Origin: Rhizobium cauense
GTDB taxonomy: Bacteria > Pseudomonadota > Alphaproteobacteria > Rhizobiales > Rhizobiaceae
Reading direction: 5' to 3'
Assembly: GCF_019511525.1 (NCBI RefSeq)
Contig: NZ_JAEUAT010000002.1
Coordinates: forward strand, 1-64,000
Length of the DNA: 64,000 bases
The notes beneath the pieces were generated by a model. The model saw only the letters and a list, made by a program, of their open reading frames with translations, did not search any database and had not been told where the DNA came from. Position 1 is the stretch's first letter. Each line of letters begins with the position of its first letter. Shown piece after piece: positions 45,042 through 53,276 of this stretch. The translations under genes were made by a program, and so were the position numbers.

Positions 45042-45611
45042 ATGATTGATATCGAGAGTTTCGAACCGGAGCTGTACGGCTATTGGCCGCAAAGGCGCGC
45101 CTATGGCGATCCGCGGCAGCTCGAAGCGGATGAGGCCGAGGCGAGGGCGGCGGCTGAGGCCTATTTCCTCGAGATAAAGTCCGGTTCGGCCGCGCCCGCC
45201 GAGGAGTTGCGGGTTCTGCTCAACGAGATGACGGCGGAGATGCGCGACCAGTTCAGCGCTTTCCGCGAATTGCGGCGGGCGGCGGAAGCGACTTGCTCAG
45301 GTGGCGACGAGGCGGCGGCTAAGCTTGCGCGGGCCGACCTGAAGGCGGCGACCGATGCGATGTCGCTGATCGTTCGCACGCTCGAGAAGGTCGATCAGCT
45401 GCAGCGGCAGATCGCGCGCGATCGCGAGCTGGCCGCGGAAGAGAACGACGCTGCGATGGGGCTTGAAGATGCGAAGAAGCGGTTTCTTGAGCGCATCGAC
45501 GAGCTGGCGGAACAGCGGGCGCGGCAACTGCTTGCCGAGTGGCAGGTTACCGGTCCTCCCGGTCAAGGTGACGCCGCTGCCGGCGGCGCTCGCCAGGCCG
45601 ATACCGGCTGA
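45042..45611 (+). CDS. GTA first gene, candidate small terminase subunit
   Basis: A 189-residue, highly charged helical protein, MIDIESFEPELYGYWPQRRAYGD at the start, with long coiled-coil segments (about residues 25-60 and 85-165, rich in Ala, Glu, Arg). It sits directly before the large terminase, the position of RcGTA g1, now regarded as the TerS-like DNA recognition subunit. A second coiled-coil and no clear DNA-binding motif leave this as a position-based call. ATG 45042 is the best start; the frame is open upstream through the terminator, which is unlikely to be coding. Confidence 0.65.
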   Translation: MIDIESFEPELYGYWPQRRAYGDPRQLEADEAEARAAAEAYFLEIKSGSAAPAEELRVLLNEMTAEMRDQFSAFRELRRAAEATCSGGDEAAAKLARADLKAATDAMSLIVRTLEKVDQLQRQIARDRELAAEENDAAMGLEDAKKRFLERIDELAEQRARQLLAEWQVTGPPGQGDAAAGGARQADTG

Positions 45612-45654
45612 GGGGCGGGCGTCGCGGTCGCTCAGGCGCCGGACTGAGAAAACG

Positions 45655-47118
45655 ATGGCGCGCCATGGCGAGGAGATGACTGTCATCGCAGCGGAACGGA
45701 TATCGGTTCGGACGGTCGTGGCGGCTTGTCTGCAGCAGGGCGTGGCCCTGATGACGGAGATGAACCCAGCGGCCGTGCCGCTCGCAACCTCCGGGCCGTC
45801 GTGTCGGGCCGAGGTTGACTGGCCTGACGATGCCGAGGAACCGGCGGAGCGGATGCCCATGGATGCGCTGGTGCGCTTTGCCGACCAACGCGGGCTGTGG
45901 AACCCGCTTGGCGGTCTCTGGACGTTTTCCGGCCGTCTCGAACAGCAGCCGCCGGCGGGCGACTGGCGCACCTGGCTGATCCTCGGCGGGCGCGGCTCCG
46001 GCAAGACGCGGGCGGGGGCCGAATGGATTCATGCGCTGGCGAGCGCGGAACGGCGTTCCGATCTGCGCATCGCCTTGATTGCCGAAACGCTCGGCGACGC
46101 GCGCGAGGTGATGATCGACGGTGTCTCCGGCATCTGCCGCATCGCCCGTCGTGGATGTCCGGAGTTCGAGATTTCGCGGCGCAGGCTCGTCTGGCCGAAC
46201 GGTGCGGTGGCACAGATCTTCTCGTCCGAGGATCCGGAAAGTCTGCGCGGCCCGCAGTTTCATTTTGCCTGGTGCGACGAGCTGGCGAAATGGAAGCACG
46301 GGCAGGAGACATGGGACATGCTGCAGTTCGGCCTGCGCCTCGGCAGTCATCCGCGCCTGCTCGTGACGACGACGCCGCGGCCTGTGCCGCTGCTGAAGGA
46401 ATTGATCGCTGACACGGGCACGCGCCTGACACGGATCAGCACGCTTGCGAATGCGGCCAATCTAGCGCCGGGTTTTATCGATGCGCTGGCGCATCGCTAC
46501 GGCAGCACGCGGCTCGGGCGTCAGGAGCTCGATGGGGAACTGATCGAGGATCGCGAAGACGCGCTCTGGCGGCGCGAGATGATCGAGGCTGCCACGATCC
46601 GCTTCACTGGCGAGTTGAGGCGTGTCGTCGTCGCGGTCGATCCGCCGGCGGCGGCCGGTGCGCAGTCCTGCTGCGGCATCGTCGTGGCGGGGCTGGAGGC
46701 GTCGGGGCGTGCGGTGGTGCTTGCCGATTGTTCGGTCCAAGGTGCAAGCCCTGCTGGCTGGGCGAGCGCGGTGGTCCGCGCCTACAGGCGCTTTTCGGCG
46801 GACCGGGTCGTGGCCGAAATCAACCAGGGCGGTGACATGGTGGCATCGATGCTTAAGAGCATCGACGAAAGCCTGCCGGTCTCGACCGTGCGCGCGACGC
46901 GCGGTAAATACTTGAGGGCTGAACCGGTCGCGGCGCTCTACGAGCAGGGGCGGGTTGCCCATGCAGGGAGGTTTGTCGCGCTGGAGGACCAGATGTGCGA
47001 CTTCGGCCCGGACGGGCTTTCGTCAGGCCGTTCGCCAGACCGGCTGGACGCGCTGGTCTGGGCGTTGACGGCGCTGATGCTGGAAGGACATGGGGAGCCC
47101 CGGGTGCGGGGCGTCTGA
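45655..47118 (+). CDS. GTA large terminase subunit (TerL)
   Basis: A 487-residue packaging motor. The ATPase domain has Walker A GGRGSGKT (residues 111-118) and Walker B-like FHFAWCDELAKW; the nuclease domain has the acidic residues in VVVAVDPPAAAG, VAEINQGGDM and SPDRLDALVWAL. It pumps DNA into preformed heads. In GTAs it packages random host DNA headfuls. The start is not certain: starts at 45676, 45751 and 45760 are also in frame, and the conserved part begins after about residue 35. Confidence 0.9.
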   Translation: MARHGEEMTVIAAERISVRTVVAACLQQGVALMTEMNPAAVPLATSGPSCRAEVDWPDDAEEPAERMPMDALVRFADQRGLWNPLGGLWTFSGRLEQQPPAGDWRTWLILGGRGSGKTRAGAEWIHALASAERRSDLRIALIAETLGDAREVMIDGVSGICRIARRGCPEFEISRRRLVWPNGAVAQIFSSEDPESLRGPQFHFAWCDELAKWKHGQETWDMLQFGLRLGSHPRLLVTTTPRPVPLLKELIADTGTRLTRISTLANAANLAPGFIDALAHRYGSTRLGRQELDGELIEDREDALWRREMIEAATIRFTGELRRVVVAVDPPAAAGAQSCCGIVVAGLEASGRAVVLADCSVQGASPAGWASAVVRAYRRFSADRVVAEINQGGDMVASMLKSIDESLPVSTVRATRGKYLRAEPVAALYEQGRVAHAGRFVALEDQMCDFGPDGLSSGRSPDRLDALVWALTALMLEGHGEPRVRGV

Positions 47119-47122
47119 AGGA

Positions 47123-47254
47123 CTAGCGTTGCGGTTGCTGTTGTGCCGGGCGCGGCGCTTGGTGCTCCGGGCGAACCTGACGCCATTCGTTTTCGAGCTG
47201 GTCGACGACATGCTGGGGAATGGTCGGCTGATTGCTGTTGGCCGGCTGCTGCAT
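47123..47254 (-). CDS. Small ORF on the opposite strand (43 aa)
   Basis: A 43-residue ORF with an excellent ribosome site (GGAGGAGAGC) before its ATG. It reads MQQPANSNQPTIPQHVVDQLENEWRQ and ends Gln/Pro-rich. I recall similar small proteins in rhizobia. It is antiparallel to TerL and lies 4 bases after its stop. Function unknown. Confidence 0.6.
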   Translation of the reverse strand: MQQPANSNQPTIPQHVVDQLENEWRQVRPEHQAPRPAQQQPQR

Positions 47255-47404
47255 GCTCTCCTCCAAGGGCTTGATTTAACGCTGAGTTAATCACTGGCAC
47301 GGCTTAAACTGCGTGTAAATCAGGCGCTTAAACACTTTAAACGATTGAATTAATTTTAATCGATTGAGGCGTACAACGCCGTACCACTTTTTGAGGCGGT
47401 TACC

Positions 47405-48091
47405 ATGGTTATCCACATCGATAGGCCCTTCTTCTTCGACACGGTGCGCGACGCGCTGTTCAAGGGAACGCTTAATCAGCCTCAGGTGGAGGGGATGACG
47501 GCGATTCTCGATTACTGGGAATCGCGGATGCCGGATGCCGATCCGCGTTGGCTCGCCTACATCCTGGCGACGGCCTACCACGAGACGGCCTTTACGATGC
47601 AGCCGGTGCGCGAGACGCTGGCGGCCACCGACGCTCGGGCGATCGAGATCCTGGAGAACGCCTATGCATCAGGCAAGCTCTCCTGGGTGAAGACGCCCTA
47701 CTGGCGCCCTGACGAGGACGGCAAGAGCTGGCTCGGCCGCGGCCTGGTGCAGCTCACTCACAAGCGGAATTACGAAGCGATGAGCAAACTGACAGGCATC
47801 GACCTGGTCGCTGAGCCGGATCGGGCGATGGAGATGGATGCCGCCGTTTCGATCCTGATCGAAGGCATGGTGCGGGGCTCCTTTGCCAATCACAAGCTTG
47901 CCGACCACCTGAACGAGACGACGGATGATTGGGTCAATGCCCGCCGCATCGTCAATGGCACCGACCGGGCGGAGAAGCTCGCCGGCTACGGCAAGACCTT
48001 CCTTGCGGCCATCCGCCACGAACAGCCGGCGGGATGGCTTGCGCGGTTGAAGGGCTGGCTCCCGCGTGCTATCGCGCGGGTCTTCGGCTAG
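47405..48091 (+). CDS. GH19-like lysozyme/endolysin
   Basis: A 228-residue protein of the glycoside hydrolase 19/lysozyme-like fold. The catalytic Glu is likely in LATAYHETAFTMQPVRE, followed by GRGLVQLTHKRNYEAMS, typical of phage endolysins and chitinase-like muramidases. It has no signal peptide, so release would need a holin or cell lysis. The C-terminal end (ARLKGWLPRAIARVFG) is a basic amphipathic helix. Its place next to TerL suggests it is the lysis enzyme of the GTA or a remnant of a prophage. Confidence 0.8.
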   Translation: MVIHIDRPFFFDTVRDALFKGTLNQPQVEGMTAILDYWESRMPDADPRWLAYILATAYHETAFTMQPVRETLAATDARAIEILENAYASGKLSWVKTPYWRPDEDGKSWLGRGLVQLTHKRNYEAMSKLTGIDLVAEPDRAMEMDAAVSILIEGMVRGSFANHKLADHLNETTDDWVNARRIVNGTDRAEKLAGYGKTFLAAIRHEQPAGWLARLKGWLPRAIARVFG

Positions 48092-48110
48092 ACCTTGACA
48101 GGAGTTGCGC

Positions 48111-48419
48111 GTGATCCGCCACATCGTCTTCTTCACAGCGCCCGCGGAGCAACTGGAAAAGGTGCGCGCCGGCCTGTCGATCCTGACGGCGATCCCGCAT
48201 GCGCGGCTGCTGGAGATCGGAACGAACATCAAGACCGACCAGCTCGGCACTGACGTCGACCTCGTGGTCTACGGCGAATTCGACGATGAGGCAGCACTTG
48301 CCGCCTACAAGGCGCATCCAGACTACCAGCGCTCCATCGACCTCGTGCGCCCGATCCGCGAAATGCGGATGGCGGCGGATTACGAGAGCGACGCGGCGGT
48401 GAAGCAGCCACGGGGTTGA
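48111..48419 (+). CDS. Dabb (stress-responsive A/B barrel) protein
   Basis: A 102-residue protein of the Dabb fold: MIRHIVFFTAPAEQLEKVRAGLSILTAIP, then DVDLVVYGEFDDEAALAAYKAHPDY, the classic signature with the terminal H-P-x-Y. Function is usually unknown; related domains bind small molecules. GTG 48111 has AGGAG six bases upstream. It follows the endolysin gene by 19 bases and is probably cotranscribed. Confidence 0.85.
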   Translation: MIRHIVFFTAPAEQLEKVRAGLSILTAIPHARLLEIGTNIKTDQLGTDVDLVVYGEFDDEAALAAYKAHPDYQRSIDLVRPIREMRMAADYESDAAVKQPRG

Positions 48420-48460
48420 TGCTGTAGCCTGCCCCTCGGGACGCAGCTTAAAGAGCAGGC

Positions 48461-49441
48461 CTAGCCGAGAGCGCTCTGCGCGGTGCAGATCCTGTCGACC
48501 AGGGCATCGAGTTCACCCTTCGGCGGGCGATTTTTGGCGAGGCGCTGCTTCAGGTGCATGATGGGCTCCGCGAGGATCTCATCGAGGCTTTCGGCACAGG
48601 TGAAGTCACCCGCCACTTTCTTGACCTTCGAGTTATCGAAGATCGCAGTCCAGGCCTTGTCGCCGATCAGGGGACCTTCCCAGGCCGGATTATACTTGAT
48701 CAGGGTGTCGGTCGGTACGTGAACGATCTTGGCTTCCACGCCAAGCAATCTGCCGATCGCCCTTTGGATATCGTTCCAGATATGAGCGCGGTCGGATGTA
48801 ATGTGGAAAACATCGCGAAGCGCCGCCTGCTTGCCGAAAAGCCCGACGAAAGGCACCGCGAAATCGACCGAGCGGGTCAGTGTCCAGGGCGTGTGGCCGT
48901 CGCCCGCCACGATGGTGGGCTCGCCGTCCAGCATGCGCCTTGCCATGATGTCGCTGTCGCCCAACATCATCGGCAGACCGGTGCGTACCGTGTGGCTGGG
49001 GCGGACGATCGTCCAGGCCAGGTTCTGGGACTTCCTGAGCAGGTCCTCGCAGGCAATCTTGGCCTGGCTGTAGGGCCAGTATGGATTGATTGCTGGTGTC
49101 TCCTCGGTAATCACATAGTGACGCGGCGGCTTCTCATAGACAGAGGCCGAGGAGATGAAAATGTACTGGCCGCAATGACCCGCGAACACCTCGATGTCGC
49201 GCGCAATCTGGTCGGGCGTGAAGGCGATGAACTGGCACACGACATCAAAGTTGGCCTTGGCGAGATCCGCGTAATCAGGCGATCCGAGTTCACCGACGAT
49301 CGAGGTCACCCCTGCAGGCAAGGGGTCTTGTCTCAGGCCGCGGTTGAAAACGCTGACATCATGACCTTCGGCAACGGCGCGCTCGACGCACGGGTAAGAG
49401 ATTTGGCCGGTGCCGCCAATGAAAAGGACTTTCAAAGCCAT
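48461..49441 (-). CDS. NAD-dependent epimerase/dehydratase family protein
   Basis: A 326-residue Rossmann-fold enzyme. The cofactor motif is GGTGQIS (about residues 9-15), and the region after ISSASVYE contains PYSQAK (a variant of the YxxxK site as YSQAK). It resembles extended SDRs that act on nucleotide sugars, but the substrate is unknown. It is antiparallel to the GTA genes and has normal codon use. It lies within the first interruption of the GTA cluster. Confidence 0.85.
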   Translation of the reverse strand: MALKVLFIGGTGQISYPCVERAVAEGHDVSVFNRGLRQDPLPAGVTSIVGELGSPDYADLAKANFDVVCQFIAFTPDQIARDIEVFAGHCGQYIFISSASVYEKPPRHYVITEETPAINPYWPYSQAKIACEDLLRKSQNLAWTIVRPSHTVRTGLPMMLGDSDIMARRMLDGEPTIVAGDGHTPWTLTRSVDFAVPFVGLFGKQAALRDVFHITSDRAHIWNDIQRAIGRLLGVEAKIVHVPTDTLIKYNPAWEGPLIGDKAWTAIFDNSKVKKVAGDFTCAESLDEILAEPIMHLKQRLAKNRPPKGELDALVDRICTAQSALG

Positions 49442-49676
49442 CTGGAAACCTCGGTATCTGACAGGCGGGATCTAGGGTCACCTTCATAGCGTGAAAGGAC
49501 TCGGGCGTCTCGCGTAAATCTGGCTAGGCTATGGCGCCCGGACGACAAGCAGGGAGGCCTGTCTCTCTCGTCCCACTCTGACAAGCCATCGATAATCTGA
49601 TGGGGAAAGCGGTATTGAATTTCTTCACGAATGTATGAGACGCATGCTATCTCAGCTGGGCTAGGAGCGATGCTGC

Positions 49677-50933
49677 ATGGTGGTTGTGAGGGCTTTCGGG
49701 ACATCGTCTTTGGACGCGAAAAAGCGGGAAATCGAGCGTCTTGCGGCGCTTGAGCAGCTTGACCTCCTCGATACCCCGAAGGACGAAGGCTTCGAGCGCA
49801 TCGTGCGCCTGATAAAGGAGATCTACGCGGTCGACATCGGCCTGGTGTCTCTCATCGACGCGCATCGGCAATGGTACAAGGCGTGTTCCGGGCTGGCGGC
49901 GGACGAGGTTCCGCTTGAAGATACCTTCTGCCGCTACGTGGTCGACCGCGAGGAGCCGATTGTCGTGCAGGATGCAACGCGCGATCCGCGGTTCGCGCAC
50001 AATCCGGCCGTGACGGGAGAAAGTCACGTGCGGTTTTACGCCGGCGTGCCTCTGAAAACCAAGGGTGGCCACGTTATCGGAACGGTATGTGCGATCGATC
50101 GACGCCCCAGATCGTTCGGGTCCAAGGATCTTTCTGTTCTCCAGGAATTGGCGGGCGTGGCGATGGACCGGATCGAGCTGCTGCAGTCGGCAGCAACCGA
50201 TAGCTTGACAGGCACGCTCACCCGGCGCGCCTTCCGGCAAGAGGCCGATCAACTTCTGTCGCTTGCCCTGAGGCATCAGCATGACCTGTCCTGCATCGTT
50301 CTGGACATCGACCATTTCAAGAGCGTCAACGACACCCATGGCCACGCGGTGGGCGATGAGGTGCTCCATGCGGTCACAGAAACCTGCAAGGCGAACCTGC
50401 GTGTGGGAGACCTGTTCGGCCGCCTCGGGGGAGAGGAATTTGCCATCCTCCTTCCGCACATCAATCGCGAAGCGGCAGCCGCCGTCGCCGAAAAGGTAAG
50501 GCTTGCGATCGCGTCCCGGCCGATCCGGGGAACCTTCGGCGAATTGAACGTGACAGCAAGTTTCGGCATTTCGGCGCTTTCCATCATCACCAGGGATATT
50601 GAGACGCTGTTGGTTCAGGCCGATGCCGCGATGTACCACGCCAAGCACAACGGTCGAAACCGATGCGTGTCATGGAACTCCATCGGTGCTGATGGTCCGA
50701 CCGGCTCTCGCCGTCGCGTCCTGAAAGCCGGATCCATCATGTTCAACGACCGCCGCTCGACGATCGATTGCACCATAAGGTCGCTCGGTACCGACAGCGC
50801 GGGGCTCTCCGTCTCCAGTTCCGCTGGCATACCTCCGGAATTCGTCTTGATGATCAAGGGCGAGGGTTTCGAGACCAAATGCCGGATCGTGGCGCAGGAC
50901 CGGCAAACCATAGAAGTCGCCTTCAAGCCCTGA
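49677..50933 (+). CDS. GAF-GGDEF diguanylate cyclase with PilZ-like C-terminus
   Basis: A 418-residue soluble protein. GAF domain about residues 20-165 (FERIVRLIKEIYAVDIGLVSLIDAHRQWYKACSGL), GGDEF domain about 170-335 with an active-site GGEEF (RLGGEEFAIL), and a C-terminal PilZ-like domain (about 340-418) with a degenerate R-x3-R motif and SLGTDSAGLSV. The intact GGEEF predicts c-di-GMP synthesis; the PilZ-like part may feed back. An RxxD inhibitory site is not evident. It lies between TerL and portal. AGGAG supports ATG 49677. Confidence 0.85.
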   Translation: MVVVRAFGTSSLDAKKREIERLAALEQLDLLDTPKDEGFERIVRLIKEIYAVDIGLVSLIDAHRQWYKACSGLAADEVPLEDTFCRYVVDREEPIVVQDATRDPRFAHNPAVTGESHVRFYAGVPLKTKGGHVIGTVCAIDRRPRSFGSKDLSVLQELAGVAMDRIELLQSAATDSLTGTLTRRAFRQEADQLLSLALRHQHDLSCIVLDIDHFKSVNDTHGHAVGDEVLHAVTETCKANLRVGDLFGRLGGEEFAILLPHINREAAAAVAEKVRLAIASRPIRGTFGELNVTASFGISALSIITRDIETLLVQADAAMYHAKHNGRNRCVSWNSIGADGPTGSRRRVLKAGSIMFNDRRSTIDCTIRSLGTDSAGLSVSSSAGIPPEFVLMIKGEGFETKCRIVAQDRQTIEVAFKP

Positions 50934-51005
50934 TCGGGCTCCACCTGCGATTGGCTGTCATCACGCCGCAGGCTTGAGAGTCCGCCTAACTCCAGGATAC
51001 CAACC

Positions 51006-52154
51006 ATGAGATTGAGATCATTGCTGCCGTGGGGCTCCGCGGCGGGTCGCAAAGCCGTGCCCGAGAAAAAGGCCGCCGGCGGCTTCATGTCGCTCGCCGC
51101 AGAAGGGCGGGCGAGTTGGACTGGCCGCTCATACGCACGCGAGGGCTTCATGAAGAACCCAGTCGCGCACCGCAGCGTCCGGCTGGTCGCCGAAACGGCG
51201 GCCTCGGTGCCGTGGCTGCTCTACGAGGGCGATCGCGAGCGGCCGGATCATGCGGTGCTGTCACTGCTTGGGCAGCCGAACGGGCGCATGGGTGGGCCTG
51301 ATTTCTTCGAGGCGCTTTACGGACATCTGCTCCTGTCAGGCAACGCCTATGTCGAGCCGCTGCTGGTCGGTGGAAACCTGCGCGAACTGCATCTGCTGCG
51401 GCCTGATCGCATCGGTATCGTCGAGGGCAAGGACGGGTGGCCCGAGGCCTATGATTATCGTGCCGGCGGTTCCGTGCGCCGCTTTCCGGCCGAGACGGAA
51501 GGGCTGGGTCTGCTGCACCTGAAGCTCTTCCATCCGCTCGACGATCATCTCGGCTTCCCGCCGCTGGCAGCAGCCCAGGTGGCGCTCGATCTCTCCAACG
51601 CGGCGGCGACCTGGAACAAGGCGCTCCTCGACAATTCCGCACGGCCTTCGGGCGCGCTGGTCTACCAGCCGAAGGAGGGCGGCAACCTCTCGCCCGACCA
51701 GTACGAGCGGCTGAAGCAGGAACTCGACGAGGGCTATTCCGGCCCGATGCGCGCCGGTCGTCCGCTGCTTCTCGAAGGCGGGCTCGACTGGAAGTCGATG
51801 GGGCTGTCGCCGAAGGACATGGATTTCGTCGAGGCGCGCAACGGTGCTGCCCGCGACATCGCGCTCGCCTTCGGCGTGCCGCCGATGCTGCTCGGCATTC
51901 CCGGCGACAACACCTATGCCAACTATCAGGAAGCGAACCGCGCCTTCTACCGGCTGACCGTGTTGCCGATGCTGACGCGCACCGCCGCCTCGCTCTCGGC
52001 TTGGCTCTCCGGACACTACGAGGACCGCCTGCGGCTGGAGCCCGATCTGGACAAGGTCGCCGGACTTGCGGCGGAGCGCGATCAGCTGTGGACGCGGGTG
52101 GGCAGTGCGGCCTTCCTTACAGACGAGGAGAAGCGGCAGGCGGTTGGCTATTGA
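51006..52154 (+). CDS. GTA portal protein (HK97 family)
   Basis: A 382-residue phage portal. It shows the family pattern: YAREGFMKNPVAHRSVRLVAETAASVPWLLYEG, LLSGNAYVEPLLVGG, then NAAATWNKALLDNSARPSGALVY, and GVPPMLLGIPGDNTYANYQEANRAFYRLTVLPML. It forms the dodecameric vertex ring through which TerL pumps DNA and to which the tail attaches. It corresponds to RcGTA g3. The gap to TerL is about 3.9 kb, filled by unrelated genes. Start has AGGAT at good spacing. Confidence 0.93.
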   Translation: MRLRSLLPWGSAAGRKAVPEKKAAGGFMSLAAEGRASWTGRSYAREGFMKNPVAHRSVRLVAETAASVPWLLYEGDRERPDHAVLSLLGQPNGRMGGPDFFEALYGHLLLSGNAYVEPLLVGGNLRELHLLRPDRIGIVEGKDGWPEAYDYRAGGSVRRFPAETEGLGLLHLKLFHPLDDHLGFPPLAAAQVALDLSNAAATWNKALLDNSARPSGALVYQPKEGGNLSPDQYERLKQELDEGYSGPMRAGRPLLLEGGLDWKSMGLSPKDMDFVEARNGAARDIALAFGVPPMLLGIPGDNTYANYQEANRAFYRLTVLPMLTRTAASLSAWLSGHYEDRLRLEPDLDKVAGLAAERDQLWTRVGSAAFLTDEEKRQAVGY

Positions 52155-52327
52155 ACGCCCGCGCCGACGCGTGAATCAAACTCTGAACGCCCGGACTCGA
52201 TGTTCGAGCAAATGCTCCCAAGCGATTCAAAAGATTCGCTGAAGTGCCGGGACGTCACTCTGAAATCGACAGCGTCAAGTCGCGATTGCGGCTGGGTTTT
52301 GCCCGTCTTCAACCAAGGATCCCTGCG

Positions 52328-52645
52328 ATGACAGACCTTTCCAACGATGCCGGGCTCTGGGCGACCAGGGCGCTCGGTGCGTCGGCGGGGGCGGCGGTGT
52401 CGCTCGTCTATCTCCTGCCGAAAAGCCGGCGGGAGGCCGCAAGCCGCTTCTTCACCGGCCTTGCCTGCGGCACGATCTTCGGCGGCCCGACCGGTATGTG
52501 GATTGCCGAGAGGCTGGCGCTGGCGGATCGCCTATCGGCCTCCGAGGTCGTGCTGTCGGGATCGGCAGCGGCAAGCCTCTGTGCCTGGTGGGCTCTCGGC
52601 ATCCTTTCGCGCATCGCCGGACGATACGGCGCGCGCGGGCGCTAG
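52328..52645 (+). CDS. DUF6107-like small membrane protein of the GTA
   Basis: A 105-residue protein with two or three hydrophobic segments (GAAVSLVYLLP, FFTGLACGTIFGGPTGMWIA, VVLSGSAAASLCAWWALGIL). It lies between portal and protease, the place of RcGTA g3.5. I recall the rhizobial homologue as DUF6107. A role in head assembly or membrane contact is possible, but unknown. ATG 52328 fits the family start (MTDLSNDAGLWA). Confidence 0.7.
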   Translation: MTDLSNDAGLWATRALGASAGAAVSLVYLLPKSRREAASRFFTGLACGTIFGGPTGMWIAERLALADRLSASEVVLSGSAAASLCAWWALGILSRIAGRYGARGR

Positions 52646-52680
52646 CCCGCAAGGCCATTCCAAAAAACGAGGAGAGCATC

Positions 52681-53265
52681 ATGACCGCAAGCCGCGCGCT
52701 GGCGCGATCACCCATGGGCGCGGATACGCGCAAGTTCGCCAATCTGGAGCTCAGGGGGCTGAAGCGCGACGGCAGCTTTTCCGGCTATGCCAGCGTCTTC
52801 GGCGAAGTCGATCTCGGCAAGGATGCGATCGAGCGCGGCGCCTTCCGCAAGTCCTTGGCCGAGCGCGGTGCGGGCGGAGTGCGCATGCTCTTCCAGCATG
52901 ATCCGGCCGAACCGATCGGCGCCTGGAAGACGATCCGCGAGGACAGCCGTGGCCTCTATGTCGAGGGCATGCTTGCCGAGGGTGTCTCCCGGGCGCGCGA
53001 GGTCCACCAGCTTCTGAAGAACGGCGCGCTCGACGGGCTTTCGATCGGCTTCCGCACCGTGCGGGCAAAGACCGATGCGAAGTCGGGCGTGCGCCGCATC
53101 CTCGAAGCCGACCTCTGGGAGATCTCTGTTGTGACTTTCCCGATGCTGCCCTCGGCTCGCGTTCAGAACATCAAGAATGCGCGGTGGTTCCGCGACAAGG
53201 AGACCGAGCTGGTCCGCGCCATGCGCCGGGCCGCCCGGATGATGCTGACAGAAACCTTCAGATAG
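52681..53265 (+). CDS. GTA prohead protease (HK97 family)
   Basis: A 194-residue assembly protease. FSGYASVFGEVDLGKDAIERGAFRKSL near the start, the His in MLFQHDPAEPIGAW and the Ser in GALDGLSIGFRTV mark the HK97-type His-Ser protease. It removes the N-terminal delta domain of the capsid protein during maturation. It corresponds to RcGTA g4. Start at ATG 52681 follows GAGGAGAG. Confidence 0.93.
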   Translation: MTASRALARSPMGADTRKFANLELRGLKRDGSFSGYASVFGEVDLGKDAIERGAFRKSLAERGAGGVRMLFQHDPAEPIGAWKTIREDSRGLYVEGMLAEGVSRAREVHQLLKNGALDGLSIGFRTVRAKTDAKSGVRRILEADLWEISVVTFPMLPSARVQNIKNARWFRDKETELVRAMRRAARMMLTETFR

Positions 53266-53276
53266 GAAAACGGGAC

